A stretch of 64,000 nt of DNA from Rhynchopus sp. YZ270_cl-10 (GCA_964035575.1 OZ037841.1:1426001-1490000); one strand, 5' to 3'; shown: positions 33,890-44,738, numbered from the stretch's first letter. The notes: generated by a model from the letters alone, not told the origin. A program made the numbers and translations.

Positions 33890-34021
33890 CTACAAGCGTA
33901 GCTTGGAGAAATAGTTCCTCAGATATGGTCGCCAATCACCCCCCTTCCAACAGGGTAATTGAGCAACGAAAAAAAACCTATTTTTTCTCTTTTACTTACC
34001 TATCAGAGTTACTATTTTTTT
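33890..34021. ncRNA. Structured element H, copy 2
   Basis: Same layout as 11471-11603. On the minus strand: conserved block ending CTCTGATAG, then GTAAGT, T-rich spacer, hairpin CAATTACCC/GGGTGATTG, hairpin GAGGAA/TTTCTC (one G-T wobble) and hairpin CAAGC/GCTTG. The last hairpin is one pair longer than in copy 1. Conservation stops about 22 bases upstream of the GTAAGT, which would set the length of a leader exon. Confidence 0.4.
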
Positions 34022-34269
34022 GTAAAGTGGCTTCATTCGAGCCCCCCTCCCTAGCCTTTATGCCCATCTTTGTCTATCCATTTTGTGCGTCCTTTCATTG
34101 CAAACCCTTTTTGTCAACTCTGCCTATTTTTTAAAAAAAGGGACGATCGGAAGATCTGCGACACAGTTGTGGTCGAATCCCACAAAGCTGCAGGAGACGG
34201 ATCCCCTCACAAAGAACAGACCCGACCTCTCCACTATTTCCCCAATTTTCTTTCACTATGCACACGTCA

Positions 34270-34402
34270 TCGTACGTGCCAAAATTACGAACTCCGACTG
34301 GGGAAATGACATCATCCCTGACAACAAACTTGTAGAAGCCAGCGCAGCTGATGCTGTGCGCTAACGAATATGATAAGGTGACTAAGCATCTTATAAACTT
34401 TT
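34270..34402 (+). repeat. Repeat J, copy 2, with a shortened A element
   Basis: J part 34270-34365: GTGCCAAAATTACGAACTCC, GACATCATCCCTGACAAC, GCAGCTGATGCTGTGCG. In one frame J reads as a coding-like end (AKITNSDWGNDIIPDNKLVE) with a stop, so it may derive from the 3' end of a mobile element. The A part at 34373 has lost its loop and the second arm (GGTGACTAAGCATCTTATAA). Confidence 0.6.
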
Positions 34403-34479
34403 CTTTCTTTTCCCCTCAAGAATCCTCAAAACAACCCTCCCAGGTTTCTTCTCGTTCCTCTTTCCTCTTTCCTCAAAAC

Positions 34480-35949
34480 ATGGAAGCCCTTTCAGGGTTT
34501 TATGCCCGGTGTCCCAGAGGGCAGCAGCATTATATTGAGTATGGGGTGGACGAGAGTTTCTTTGCGGTGAAGGAGAGGGTCGCTCGGAGTGTAGGTGTTG
34601 CCGTGTCTAGCGTGGAGCTGAGGGTGGATGATGTGCTGTTGGGTGATGAGGACAGTGAGGATTTGGCAACAGCGGATAGCGGGGTGGTTCCCTTTTGTGT
34701 GGTCGATGTGGCATGCGGGCGGGCGAAGGCGAGGGAAGCTCTGGAGGACCTAGGAGTCATCCTCAGTCCACGATCTCTTGCAGAGTCTGCGCAAAGGGGG
34801 CGACTTCAGGTCCTCAAACTTCTTGTTGCTTCGGGAATCGAACCCACTAAGGCTACCTCTGCTCTCGGAGCTACACCGCTCTTCTCTGCAATCGCTTCGG
34901 GGCAAATTCAAACAGCGGACTATCTGCTCACCCTTCGTGGCAGTGCAGATGAAAGCACAGCGTTAGGAGAAACCCCGCTAATGGAGGCATGTAAAGTAGC
35001 GTCGTATAATGCAGTGCAGTTATTATTGAAGCATGGCGCAGATCCGACGAAGTGTGATGCATATTTTGTGACCCCCTTTGGGCATCTTATACAAAGCATA
35101 AAGGGTACGGTGGCATCCATCTTAGATCCGTCGGAGAGGAATCAGAGACATAAGAATGCGGCCGCGTTCTTCGCTGAAACGCTGTCGATCGCGGAGGAGC
35201 TCAGTAGGAGGGAGGATTTTCTTGATGTTATTTCGGAGTCCGCGCTGAAACGTCGGAAAGTTTTGGGAGGGGATGCCGAACCCCGTCCAGGCGCGCTCCT
35301 GATGTTATCCGAAATCAGCGCAACATTAAAGCAAAGGTCCTCCCATCAGACGCAGATTCGCCGTCATATTGGGTCTAGACCGCCACCTCGAATGATGCCT
35401 GGATCCCCTTCAAAGAATTTGGGCGCCGCAGCACAACGAAGCGCTACAGTGTTTTTAAAGTCTTTTCAAGCAGTGTTAAGGGATAAGGCGAGAACAATGC
35501 TGTCTGGTGCTAACAAACGGTCGTTGCATGCCGCAGTGTGCATAGGTTCAAGGAAAGATGTGCTATTGAATGTGCTGTGTGGGGTGGATGTGAACACTGT
35601 GTCGTCTCTCGGGGAGACACCGTTGTGTATTGCTGTCAGACGTCGTGACCTTATGATGACCGAAATGCTGGTCAACGTGCTAGGCGCGGACCCTTCTCTT
35701 CCCGACGTAGAGGGAATCTCCCCTCTCATGCATGCAGCCCAAACAGGTTGTACCTGGCTCGTCAACTTCCTGCTCCTCCAAACCCCCTCCCTAAAGCACT
35801 GTGACCGCCACGGTGCAAACCTTCACGACCACGCAATGGCAGGAGGATCAGAGAACATAGTAGCCATCGTCAATAAAGCCTGTGGAAAGTCAGGGAGGTG
35901 GTGTCCGACAGAGGAAGGGTTTGAAGAGGTGACGGGCGAGAGTTTTTAG
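34480..35949 (+). CDS. Ankyrin-repeat protein with ubiquitin-like N-terminus
   Basis: 489 residues from the ATG at 34480. The frame is open for 129 bases upstream, but that part is repeat DNA and acceptor sequence, so this ATG is preferred. Residues about 1-80 resemble a ubiquitin-like fold (VKERVARSVGV, then VELRVDDVLLGDED and a Leu/Ala turn). Ankyrin repeats follow in two blocks: about 100-230 (GATPLFSAIASGQIQTADYLL, GETPLMEACKVASYNAVQLL, HGADPTKCD) and about 340-470 (SLHAAVCIGSRKDVLLNVL, GETPLCIAVRRRDLMMTEML, GISPLMHAAQTGCTWLVNFL). A basic, Ser-rich linker separates them. It is probably a protein-protein adaptor; no enzyme domain. The BspA-like genes at 56-61 kb begin with a similar ubiquitin-like segment. 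Confidence 0.85.
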   Translation: MEALSGFYARCPRGQQHYIEYGVDESFFAVKERVARSVGVAVSSVELRVDDVLLGDEDSEDLATADSGVVPFCVVDVACGRAKAREALEDLGVILSPRSLAESAQRGRLQVLKLLVASGIEPTKATSALGATPLFSAIASGQIQTADYLLTLRGSADESTALGETPLMEACKVASYNAVQLLLKHGADPTKCDAYFVTPFGHLIQSIKGTVASILDPSERNQRHKNAAAFFAETLSIAEELSRREDFLDVISESALKRRKVLGGDAEPRPGALLMLSEISATLKQRSSHQTQIRRHIGSRPPPRMMPGSPSKNLGAAAQRSATVFLKSFQAVLRDKARTMLSGANKRSLHAAVCIGSRKDVLLNVLCGVDVNTVSSLGETPLCIAVRRRDLMMTEMLVNVLGADPSLPDVEGISPLMHAAQTGCTWLVNFLLLQTPSLKHCDRHGANLHDHAMAGGSENIVAIVNKACGKSGRWCPTEEGFEEVTGESF

Positions 35950-35963
35950 ATGTATTTGCCATT

Positions 35964-36205
35964 TTTTGATAAAACAACTTGTTGTCAATTCTAAAAAGAT
36001 TGGAGGCAGCGCTGCAGGGCAAACAAAACGGATTGAAAAAAACAGAAGCTTGCTTGTTTTCTTTGAGTACTCAATTAACCACAACAACCGTACTTCAGTT
36101 TAACACATTTTTTCACCTTTTTGTTTTCCCGGCTTTGAGCGCACAAACAAAATTTTCTGATGAGGTGACTAAGCACGAGAGGCTCAGGGTCATCTTATAA
36201 ACTTT
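35964..36205 (+). repeat. Repeat G (copy 3) followed by an A hairpin
   Basis: G part 35964-36151, starting 14 bases after the ankyrin stop codon. The A part at 36161 reads GAGGTGACTAAGC, ACGAGAG, GCTCAGGGTCATC, TTATAAACTTTTC. The G copy at 2341 has no A element behind it. Confidence 0.82.
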
Positions 36206-36895
36206 TCTTCTTTTTTTTTGTCTGTGGACACAGAGGGGGTTTTTTTGTTCCCTTGGCTGCTTTGCGTGTATCCCCCCTGTCCATCTAGATGTCTGTAATA
36301 ACAAAACAATACCCTTTCTATGCAAGGTGATTTTTAAAACTGATCCCAAACCTGTTTTGTGCAGGGGGAGTCGCCATACTGAGTTCTAGTGATCCCCGTT
36401 CGTTGACTGATGAGTAGAAGCGGGAGGAAGACGTATCAGTGGTTTCCACGAAATGTGAATAGGGGACGGCGGGTCACGTGGATTTCTCGTGCGCGGGGAT
36501 ACAATGATGTCCTAGTTTTCAAAAAAAAGTGAATAAAGTAGAAATTGCGGGCTGTGATCCGAGGTTTGCATTCCAATAACGCCCACTTCGTTTCCACAAG
36601 ATGCGGGAAAGTGTTCATCTTTTTCATTTTTTTTTTTTTTTTGTACCAAATTTTTATTTTATATTTTTGTGTAAGAGCCGTTCCCAGGTTGTGGGGTGAT
36701 CCATGTGGTGGTACGGAGGGGTTTGTTCCCCTCTTCCTTGCCTTTGCATGTCACTCTGTTGGTCACCTGGTGGTCGATTTACGATGCTGCGGTTTTTGCT
36801 TGTTTTCGTCTTGTTTATTTTTGTGACACTGTGAAGATTCTTCTTCATCTTGAGATGTGACTCAGGTCCATTTATATTGCAAAAGGTTTTTTGTT

Positions 36896-36933
36896 GATGA
36901 CAAAAAGCGATCGAGAGAGGCTTTTGGATCATC
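36896..36933 (+). repeat. Hairpin element, family A with compensatory stem change
   Basis: GATGACAAAAAGC, GATCGAGAGAG, GCTTTTGGATCATCC. The inner arm CTAAGC has become CAAAAAGC and the opposite arm GCTTAG has become GCTTTTG, so pairing is kept. Confidence 0.6.
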
Positions 36934-37278
36934 CCAAAAAAGACCCCCCTTTTTTTTCCCTTGATTTTTTTTTGCGCGCTTCCTTCCTTAAATGGAAGAT
37001 TACCAAAAAATGCGCAACGTTGTTCTTCGTTTGTGATATAATTTTTCTCGAACAAATATAAAAAAAAAAATGCCATTTCTTATCTCTATTAGGCTCCTGG
37101 GTTTTGCAGAATTCTGCAAAGAAATGTTGAGTACAGATCTTTATATCATGTGTAAAGTGATTATCAACACAACAAAAAAAATCATCCAGTAGCAAGAAGA
37201 ATGTTTCAAAAAAAGGGAGTGATCGGTGCATGCGCCCGTAGGGACATGATCATCTAGGTTTTTGCCTGAACGAGGCTT

Positions 37279-37709
37279 TACTGGGGGGGGGGGGGGGGGG
37301 GGGCTAATACAAGAGGTACCTCTTCTATTAGGCGTAAGAATTTACGCCTAAAAAAAATTTTTTTTAGCTGGAAGTCTAATACAAGAGGTACCTCTTGTAT
37401 TAGCTTTTTTTTTCTGAATTTTTGCTAAAAAAATTTCTGGATTTTTACTCTCGCCAACCAGTAACACGGGAAAATTTTCAACTTTTTGATCGTACCTGGC
37501 CGCAATTGAAAGATTTTGAGCAAACCTTTCATTTGACACCATCGATTTATTTTTTTGTAAAAAAGTGATCAAGTCAAATAAAGGAAAGAATAAAGTACCT
37601 CTTGTATTAGCCGGTAAAAAATCGTGAAAATCCCGATTTCAAAGTACCTCTTGTATTAGGCATACCTCTTGTATTAGCAGTACCTCTTGTATTAGCCCCC
37701 CCCCCAGTA
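37279..37709. mobile_element. TA-flanked inverted-repeat element with poly-G/poly-C ends, about 430 bp
   Basis: TA, then CTGGGG with a run of about 20 G and CTAATACAAGAGGTAC on the left; GTACCTCTTGTATTAG, a run of 10 C, then CCAG-TA on the right. The phrase TACCTCTTGTATTAG occurs five times and its reverse complement twice, and two of them abut to form a perfect palindrome near 37377-37404. It is A/T-rich inside and has no gene. TA duplications suggest a Tc1/mariner-type miniature element. Confidence 0.85.
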
Positions 37710-38248
37710 ACTGAAAGTACCCACTTTCTCTGTTTTTTTCCCCCTTTGAAAGCCTTGACAAAACTACCTTCTATTCAGTAGATCGATAGTTTATGAAATA
37801 ATTATATCTGAACCATATCAAATCCCCCGCCCCCCCCCACACATCCCCCTCTTGTTGAGGACGCCATTCTTTCCCCACCCCTTTCCCGACTACCTGGCCC
37901 TCACAAAGTTACATTACAAAGCTCTCTCTCTCTTTCTCTTTCTCTACCCCCTTTTTTTTGACAAACCTCCTCCCTGCCTCCCCCCTCACCCCATCCCCTC
38001 TACTCACCCAAACTGTTTTCAGACGAAAATACACCTTTTTTGTCCATAAGTTATTAATTCCATTTCTCTCTAACAATTTTTTCACTTCTCTGGTTGTGAT
38101 TTTCCTAAAAATTAGGTGTAAATTGGGTACTTCTTGGGTCCTTCTAGGGTATACACCCTAGCCCTATACAGCCACACCATTCTCGTGTTTTTTCCACCTT
38201 GCAAAAAATTCTCCTCTCTTTCTCTTCACCTATGCGAAGCAGTCGACA

Positions 38249-41200
38249 ATGTTGCGTGCTATTAAGAGCAACACTGAAGGATGTATACCTCCAGCACAGA
38301 TGTACGGGGCTCTCTGGGAGAGCATCGACTGCAATATGCTCGCCGGATTTGAACGTTTAGACCCACAGAAGACGGGGTTGAGGGCGGACGCTTTCATTGA
38401 CTTTGTTGCGGCAGGGCTGCTTCGTGTACCCACCTTTTCTACCAGCACGCTTCAAACTGCTGCCCTCTCTTGGCGCACCCCCTCTGGTGCTTTAGCCCTT
38501 CGTACGCAACTTAAAGACCTTCTATGCTTTGGCGAGGATCTTACCTGGGATTTTTTTGTATCTCATTTGGCTGATGTGCTTGCTGGAGATGAAGTCAAAT
38601 ATATGCAAAGGTTTCGGCATAAGGAGACGTTGAGGTTCAGTTTGACTTCGACCGGAAGCGATCTTTGTTGTAAAGTTTTTAGTAAACGGTCTTTGGAAGG
38701 GAGGGCGAAGGAGGTAATGCGGGTGGAAAGGGAGAATGCGATGGCGGTAGTGGAGAAGAAGCAGGTTGACACTGTGTCGTGCGATGCGAGGCATACGGAG
38801 CCGGTCTCCGCGGTGTATTACTTCCCGCATTTATTAGTAAAGCATGGCTGCATTCTTGCAGTCTCTAAATCAAATGTAGCGATTATAAGAGATGCCAGAG
38901 ATTATACAGAACTCATCCGGTTGCCTCCCACTACATTAGTCCCCATTGCCGTGGCGCATACCCCATGCGCAAATTTTCAACTCGCAGTGTCATATCCTGA
39001 TCTTTCCCTGCGGCTTTATTCCGTACACGAAAAGCGAGGTTGTCCTGGTAGGGTGCGGTACATCTTTCCGACTCCATCACCGTTGCATTGTTTGTTATAT
39101 TCTACGAAGCATGCAAGGTTGATTTCGGGATCGCGAGAAGGGGAGCTGTCATTGTGGAATATCAAGGATGTGTCAGTTCCGGTGGGGACGCATATTAAAG
39201 AGATTAGCGCAACGGATTTGATGTTGGCGCATGAGACTGTGGAGAAGAGGGAGCTGCAGGCGGATTATCTTCGCATAGCGTTGTTGATCCCGACCGAGCC
39301 GTTGAGCATTTTGACAAAAATTTTGTGCTCTCTATCACCGCTTTTGGGGTTAACGAATGGACAGAATATTTATTTGATTGAAGCGAGAGGTCGTGCTGCG
39401 CTCTATCTTGCAGCGCTTGCGCAAATAAAAGGAATGTCTCTCAGCGCCTTCGCCGACATCGTCAAAAGCTGTGTACGTCAAGAACGTCTCGAAGTTTCAG
39501 ACACCAACCGTGAAGGCCTAATGTGGTCGCAAGCCTTCCACACCGACACCATCACCGCCTTAGCGCTTAACCACAAACGCAATGTGATCACCTCCAGCAA
39601 AGACAGTACCATCTGCATCATTGACCTAGAACTCAAGACAAAACTCTATCAATTAACGGGACACCCGAAGGGGATCGTCAATATGGACATTACCTTGGAG
39701 CATATGCTGCTGATCTGTGCAGGGTATTGTACGTGCCCGTTGGTGTGGGATTTGAAAAACCCTTTTGACCGTCCGGTGCAGTTGGTGGATGGAACGAAAC
39801 CACATACGGGGCGGATCATGAGTGTGGCGTGCTGTGGGGATCTGCCGCAGTTGGTTTCGATTGACACTGCTGGGTTGATTAAGGTGTGGGACACGAGACG
39901 GCTTGGGCAGCTCCGTGTTGCAGCCTTGCAGAATATAGACACGACACTGCAGCTTCCGATCTCAGACAGGTCGTCGCACACCATTTGCGGGATGATCTAC
40001 ATCAAGCTGTTGAATATGGTGTACATAGCCGGGCGGAATGTATGCTTTTATGAGGCAGAGAAGCACACCAACGCCTACACCGCCGCAGATGTATCAGAAG
40101 GGGGAATAACATTTGCCTCGTATTGCGCATACTTCGACGTTTTTATCACAATTTCTGCCCGAAAAGTTTCGGTGTGGGATACCAAAACCGGCATCGTCAG
40201 TTCCGTCCTCACCGTAGGAGAGGATCCGGAAGATAGTGTGACCTGTGCCTGCTTCTTCCCCGATTCTCCGTTTGGTGTGTTGGGGACCTCGCTTGGGAAG
40301 TTGTCTTTGATTCGCACTGCGTCAGGGGAGGATGCTCGGAGTGTGGACCTGCATCATGGACATGTGGTCGTGGCGGCAGTGGGGTGCAAGCGGAAGAAGG
40401 TGTCGTACATCTTGACGGTGGACCGGTCGGGGTTGATTGTGGTGTCCTCAAAAGGTCTGCGTCCATTGTACACTCATAGGCTGCCTGGTGTGAAGCCCAC
40501 CTGTGCAACGAACTGTCCCACAACAGGGTTTGTTGCGATAGGAACTGATACAGGTGCAGTGTTCCTGGTAGATCCAGACACCCTGCAGGCAAGAGGCGTG
40601 GTCGCACGCTTTCAGGTCAAAGGAGAGCTCTGTGCAGTGTCAGGGATGAGCCAATACCCTTGTCTGGTGAGTTCGGATTCGAGTGGTGATATGACAATGA
40701 CACTGCTCAAGGCGCAGAGTACCTATTGTTTGGCGCAGTGGACGCTTCCAACGAAGGTGAGGGCAACAGAGGAAGCGTCCGCGCCGGCGCATTTTGTGAA
40801 AAGTATTGCGTCCAGCACCGTGACGACAGCCTTTGTGTGCATCAACGACCTGGTGTTTGCCGGGGACCAGGCAGGGTGTTTGACGCTGTGGGACACCTCT
40901 GGGGTGTTCGCTGAGTACGGCATCACACCGGTTGCGACGACCAACGCATTTCGCCGTGCTGCCTTAGCAGAAGTCGATGTCGCACCTTCATGCCAGGTCT
41001 TTGTGTCTCCAGTGGAGGTCTGGACACGCTCAATCACGGACTCAGAGATTATTTCTTTGACTCAAGTAGAAGAATCCTGCAAGCTCCTTGCCGCATGCGG
41101 GGACGGACGCGTATTTATTGTTAGCGCTTTAGATGGCCACCCGATCACCGCACTTTGCCAGGGGAGAGGCTCGCAGACGTTACGTGGCAGTGAGTGCTAC

Positions 41201-42412
41201 ACTACCTATGCACCGTACTCGAGGGATGAGGTGCGGTTTGGGGATGCCATTTCGCGGAGCAATGATCAGGGTGATGGGTCTGACGACTCTGACAGCGGCA
41301 AGCATGAGGACCGCGGTGCGGAGGACACACTGCACAACGTGGCTGGTCTCTTTGCGATGTTTCCGAAGAAGTCGAATCTTCCGGAGCATAGCCTTGCTCC
41401 GTCTGCCTCGGATGAAGAGTCTTCTGCGTCTTCTGAGGCAACAAAGATCGGCATCAAGAAGCGTCTGCCCCCGAAGGCACGTCTACGCAACCAGGTTCAT
41501 GGGCCTCTCGTCGCAGAGCAGAGTGTGCAGAGGGCACCGCCAGGGGGTGCCACGCCGTACACCCCGGTGATGCACAGCCCGATCAGCTTTCTGGAGGATC
41601 GTGGGGAAGGGGGGTGTGTGGGGGGTGAGGATGCAGGTCGTGTGCGTAGTGTGCCTAGCCGTACCCCTGCCATGGTCTCCCTCAGAACTGACCCAGATGA
41701 GACGCGGCTAGGCGCAGCGCGCAATAAATGCGAGACGCGTCCAGTGCACGTCGTCTTAGAAGCGACGCAGGTAGGGCACCTCACAGCGAATGCGGTTGAG
41801 TGCTCCACAAGGGTGCCAACACGGAAGGAGCATAAAAGGGTATGCATTTGGTGGGAAAACACCCAATACTGTGAGAACAGATAGACCTTTTTTTCCAGCC
41901 ATGATAGAGTATAAAGAATCTCCCTGTTGTTCAGGTATGCATTATATAATGTTTTCCCTCTTCCACAGGCGCAAACCGCCCGTCCACGCATGCGTGTTGA
42001 AACACCCCATGATGGGTCGCCGTTCAGTGGGACTGACTTTGCTCCGTGCAGGCGTCTTGAGGTGATCCCAAGCACCGTGCGTGCGGTGTCTGCACGGTCC
42101 GCGACGCGTGCAAGCTCGCGTGTGTCGATGGGGTCGTGTGCAGGGTCCACCACACCGGCGTGCACAGCTGCCTCGCACCGCGACTTAGGAATGTCCCCCT
42201 GTCCACCATCGCCGTCGCCGTCGCCACAGCTGCAGCGCAACAGCAGCCTGGCAGACCCCACAGAGCCACCAAAGTGCATGACCCCCGTCGCCATACCGCG
42301 CCCGCCCTCTGCTAATAACCACAAAGCAGTGCCCACCCGGCGTGCACACTCCCGTGACGGCGTCAAATGGGGAAGGGCGGCACCACGCGACCATCTTCGT
42401 CCAAAGCATTGA
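38249..42412 (+). CDS. Second EF-hand/WD40-type protein
   Basis: Two exons, 38249-41839 and 41969-42412, phase 0, with a 129-nt GT-AG intron; 1344 residues. Near the N-terminus FERLDPQKTGLRADAFIDF resembles a degenerate EF-hand. WD40 blades follow, for example HTDTITALALNHKRNVITSS, STICIIDLELKTKLYQLTGH, GLIKVWDTRRLGQL, VSVWDTKTGIVSS and GCLTLWDTSG. The same overall plan as 3125-6757 (EF-hand region, about ten WD40 motifs, long disordered basic tail) suggests a distant paralogue. The tail after residue 1050 is Ser/Asp-, then Pro/Arg-rich. If the intron is not removed, the protein ends 15 residues later at a stop (41882-41884). A scaffold role, perhaps flagellar, is inferred. Confidence 0.87.
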
Positions 42413-43025
42413 TTTTTATAGACAAAATGGATGACCAAAAAAGGTCAAGGGGTCAAGTGCGCAAAAGAAGTCCCGTAACTCTGACTGATTCTCAGCAGAC
42501 ATCCCGTGCCTTTGCAATACAAGCAAATGGGGTGACGATATCATCCCGAACAGCCGTCGTCGTGATGAAAAAGACTGCCCATCTTTTTTATATGTAACGA
42601 TAAGTGATATAGATGTTGTGTGCACGAGAGGCACATTCATCTTATAAGTATTCTTTTTTGAGGTGACTAAGCACGAGAGGCTTAGGGTCATCTTATGAAC
42701 TTTTCTTTTTTTTCTCTCTTCATTGAAGCATTTACACGGGCAAGATGGGAGGGAGGAACACCCTTTGACAGTGCCTGACTTCCGGAAAGCACCATCATGC
42801 GGCCCTACTTTTTTTTTTGTGATGTAACAGCGAAAATATAGAAGTTCATGAAAAAGGTCCATTTTTTTCTCCTATTCTGTAGTGTCTGAAACCCATCAGA
42901 TAAAGCCCCCTTTATTAAGAAACCTGAACTGTTATTTCAGAATTGGACGATTTGATTTTGCGCGCTGAAACTTCCCGACACCACATCATACACAGGGCAC
43001 TCCCCACAAAACTCAAAAAGCAGAA
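42413..43025. other. Intergenic region with B and A hairpins
   Basis: Contains a B-type element (42612-42650) and, 10 bases later, an A-type element (42660-42700). No gene seen. Confidence 0.6.
42612..42700 (+). repeat. Hairpin elements B and A side by side
   Basis: B: GATGTTGTGTGC, ACGAGAG, GCACATTCATC, TTATAAGTATTC. A: GAGGTGACTAAGC, ACGAGAG, GCTTAGGGTCATC, TTATGAACTTTTC. The two share the loop and the tail while the stems are unrelated, which is the clearest case of a kept fold with a changed sequence. Confidence 0.88.
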
Positions 43026-44738
43026 ATGAAAACCCAGTTTGTGTGTGCGCTGCTTCTTGCAGTGGCTCAGCCTGCGACAGGTGACGTGTGGATGAACGGC
43101 TTGTTCCAGAGTCACATGGTGCTGCAGCAGGTCGATACGAAGTTTGGGATCCCTGCACCTTACCTGTACGGAACCGCCAACCTCGGGGATTACGTGACTG
43201 TGACCGGGAGCTCTGGGTTCCCTGGTCCGTTCCAGTTGACGCCTGCATCGACGAACGGGTCGACCACCATCGGGAACTGGTCTGTGGCGATCCCGACGCC
43301 TGCAGTGAATGGTCCGTACACAATCACCGTGTCCGCGTACAAGGCAAAAGGCGGGCCGCTGCTGAACAGCATTGTGATGGAGGACGTGCACTTCGGTGAT
43401 GTGTTTGTGTGCAGCGGGCAGTCGAACATGGTGCTGACTGTGGGGAAGACAGACAACGATGCAGAGGAGCAGAAGCTGGCAGACTCCTTGCCGAACATCC
43501 GCATCTTCGACACTGCACACTCAGAGTTCGACTACCCTGTCATGAACATCAGCTCGGGTGGTGCGATTAACGGTGCCGACGCAGGACCCGTGAACTGGAC
43601 CGTTGCTGGGAACGCCACAATCGGACGGTTCTCGTCTGTGTGCTGGACTGCAGGTAGGATGCTGGCACAGTGGCTGGCCGAGGAGCGTGACGCGACCCCC
43701 TACATCGGGCTGATCCAGTCGACCATTGGGGGGACAAGTGTGCACTTCTGGGCACCTGGGGGTGTTGGTGCGGAGTGCAACAAAACCGGTGGGCTGCCTG
43801 CAACAGGGGAGGCGTCGCAACACGTAGCGGGGTGGCTGTGGAACGGGATGGTGAACCCGATTGCAAACGGTGGGAAGGGGCTTTCCATCCGTGGTGCTGC
43901 CTACTACCAGGGGGAGGCGGACAGCGGGGAGAACGACCAGTACACCCGCAGTGCCTACGCGTGCGAGCTGACGGGGCTGATGAACAGTTGGCGTGCCGCT
44001 TGGGCGAGGGCAAGCACCCCCTTCCCGTTCATCATTGTGCAGCTCCCTGGTGGTGGGGGTGTGTCGACAGGGGAGAAGGGATGGGGAGCGGTGCAGGCTG
44101 CACAGGCAGATGCAGTGAGGGATGTGACGAACGCAGGTCTGGTGATGTGCCCTGACCAGGGGTACGGCGGACTGCACTTCCCGCACAAGATCGAAATCTC
44201 GACGCGTCTGTACAACGAGTGGCGGAGCAAGGCGTACGGCGACAGCACAGCGAAGGTGGACAACCCGTCACCTGTGTCTGCAAAGCGTGTGTCTGACACG
44301 GAGTTCACTCTGAAGCTTGCGAACGCAGACGGGCTTGTTCTCCGTGAGTCCTACATGTGCAACATGACGCACACAGCTGTGCAGTACGGGAACGGGAGCC
44401 AGATCAACGCCACATGCTGTGACCACAACCTTGTGAACGAGGTGCTCGTGCACCTTGAGGGCTACGCTACAGTCGACCATCAGGGTCACTGGTTGAACCA
44501 GTCGTGGTCGGACTACGGCGCTGTCCCCACAGCAGCCATTGTTGACGCCTCGCGCTCACAGCTGAACGTGACGGCCCTTGTGCCTGGGCCTGGGATGATG
44601 TTCGGCAGGAACAAGATTATGTCTGTTGTGAACGCGACTGTGCAGTACATCGATGTTGTTGCCGGCACAGGGTGCCAGGTTGCGAACGGGGACGGTCTGG
44701 TCATGGGACGCTTTGGCGAGATGAACATTACTGCGTAG
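43026..44738 (+). CDS. Secreted sialate O-acetylesterase-like SGNH hydrolase
   Basis: 570 residues in one exon. Residues 1-19 (MKTQFVCALLLAVAQPATG) are a signal peptide. The early segment VWMNGLFQSHMVLQQ and a beta-sandwich stretch are typical of the family. Block I is VFVCSGQSNM with the nucleophile Ser in GQSN. A middle block reads AYYQGEADSG, and a His-containing segment GLHFPHKIEI sits where the catalytic His is expected. The length matches animal and bacterial sialate O-acetylesterases (about 500-600). It should remove acetyl groups from acetylated sugars outside the cell or in lysosome-like compartments. Several Asn-x-Ser/Thr sites fit a secreted glycoprotein. Codon use is strongly C/G-ending, like eL14 and ATP synthase, which hints at high expression. 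The true substrate is not known. Confidence 0.88.
   Translation: MKTQFVCALLLAVAQPATGDVWMNGLFQSHMVLQQVDTKFGIPAPYLYGTANLGDYVTVTGSSGFPGPFQLTPASTNGSTTIGNWSVAIPTPAVNGPYTITVSAYKAKGGPLLNSIVMEDVHFGDVFVCSGQSNMVLTVGKTDNDAEEQKLADSLPNIRIFDTAHSEFDYPVMNISSGGAINGADAGPVNWTVAGNATIGRFSSVCWTAGRMLAQWLAEERDATPYIGLIQSTIGGTSVHFWAPGGVGAECNKTGGLPATGEASQHVAGWLWNGMVNPIANGGKGLSIRGAAYYQGEADSGENDQYTRSAYACELTGLMNSWRAAWARASTPFPFIIVQLPGGGGVSTGEKGWGAVQAAQADAVRDVTNAGLVMCPDQGYGGLHFPHKIEISTRLYNEWRSKAYGDSTAKVDNPSPVSAKRVSDTEFTLKLANADGLVLRESYMCNMTHTAVQYGNGSQINATCCDHNLVNEVLVHLEGYATVDHQGHWLNQSWSDYGAVPTAAIVDASRSQLNVTALVPGPGMMFGRNKIMSVVNATVQYIDVVAGTGCQVANGDGLVMGRFGEMNITA

Larger units (their letters stand above)
33279..34479. other. 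Intergenic region with elements H, J and A
   Basis: The first 500 bases have balanced composition, probably 3' UTR of the kinase; no convincing gene. Then structured element H (33890-34021), repeat J (34270-34365) and a shortened A element (34373-34402), followed by TTTCTTTTCCCCTCAAG and a second acceptor-like CCCTCCCAG before the ankyrin gene. Confidence 0.6.
35950..38248. other. Intergenic region with repeats and a poly-G/poly-C-ended element
   Basis: Repeat G plus an A hairpin directly follow the ankyrin gene (35964-36205); another A element is at 36896-36933 and a 430-bp inverted-repeat element at 37279-37709. From 37850 to 38200 it is C/T-rich. No gene seen. Confidence 0.6.

Noticed and set aside
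34171-34186. GTGGTCGAATCCCAC, resembling a tRNA T-loop
   Set aside because: No acceptor, D or anticodon stems can be drawn around it. No tRNA gene was found in the window.
37920-38060. C/T-rich stretch as a CRISPR-like or satellite array
   Set aside because: No regular spacing or repeat unit; it is a pyrimidine tract upstream of a gene.
41497-42438. 313-codon minus-strand frame across the end of the second WD40 gene
   Set aside because: It spans the spliced junction of a well-supported plus-strand gene and has the composition of a complementary strand.
43521-44186. 221-codon minus-strand frame opposite the esterase gene
   Set aside because: Shadow of a gene with strong C/G-ending codons; no recognisable protein features.
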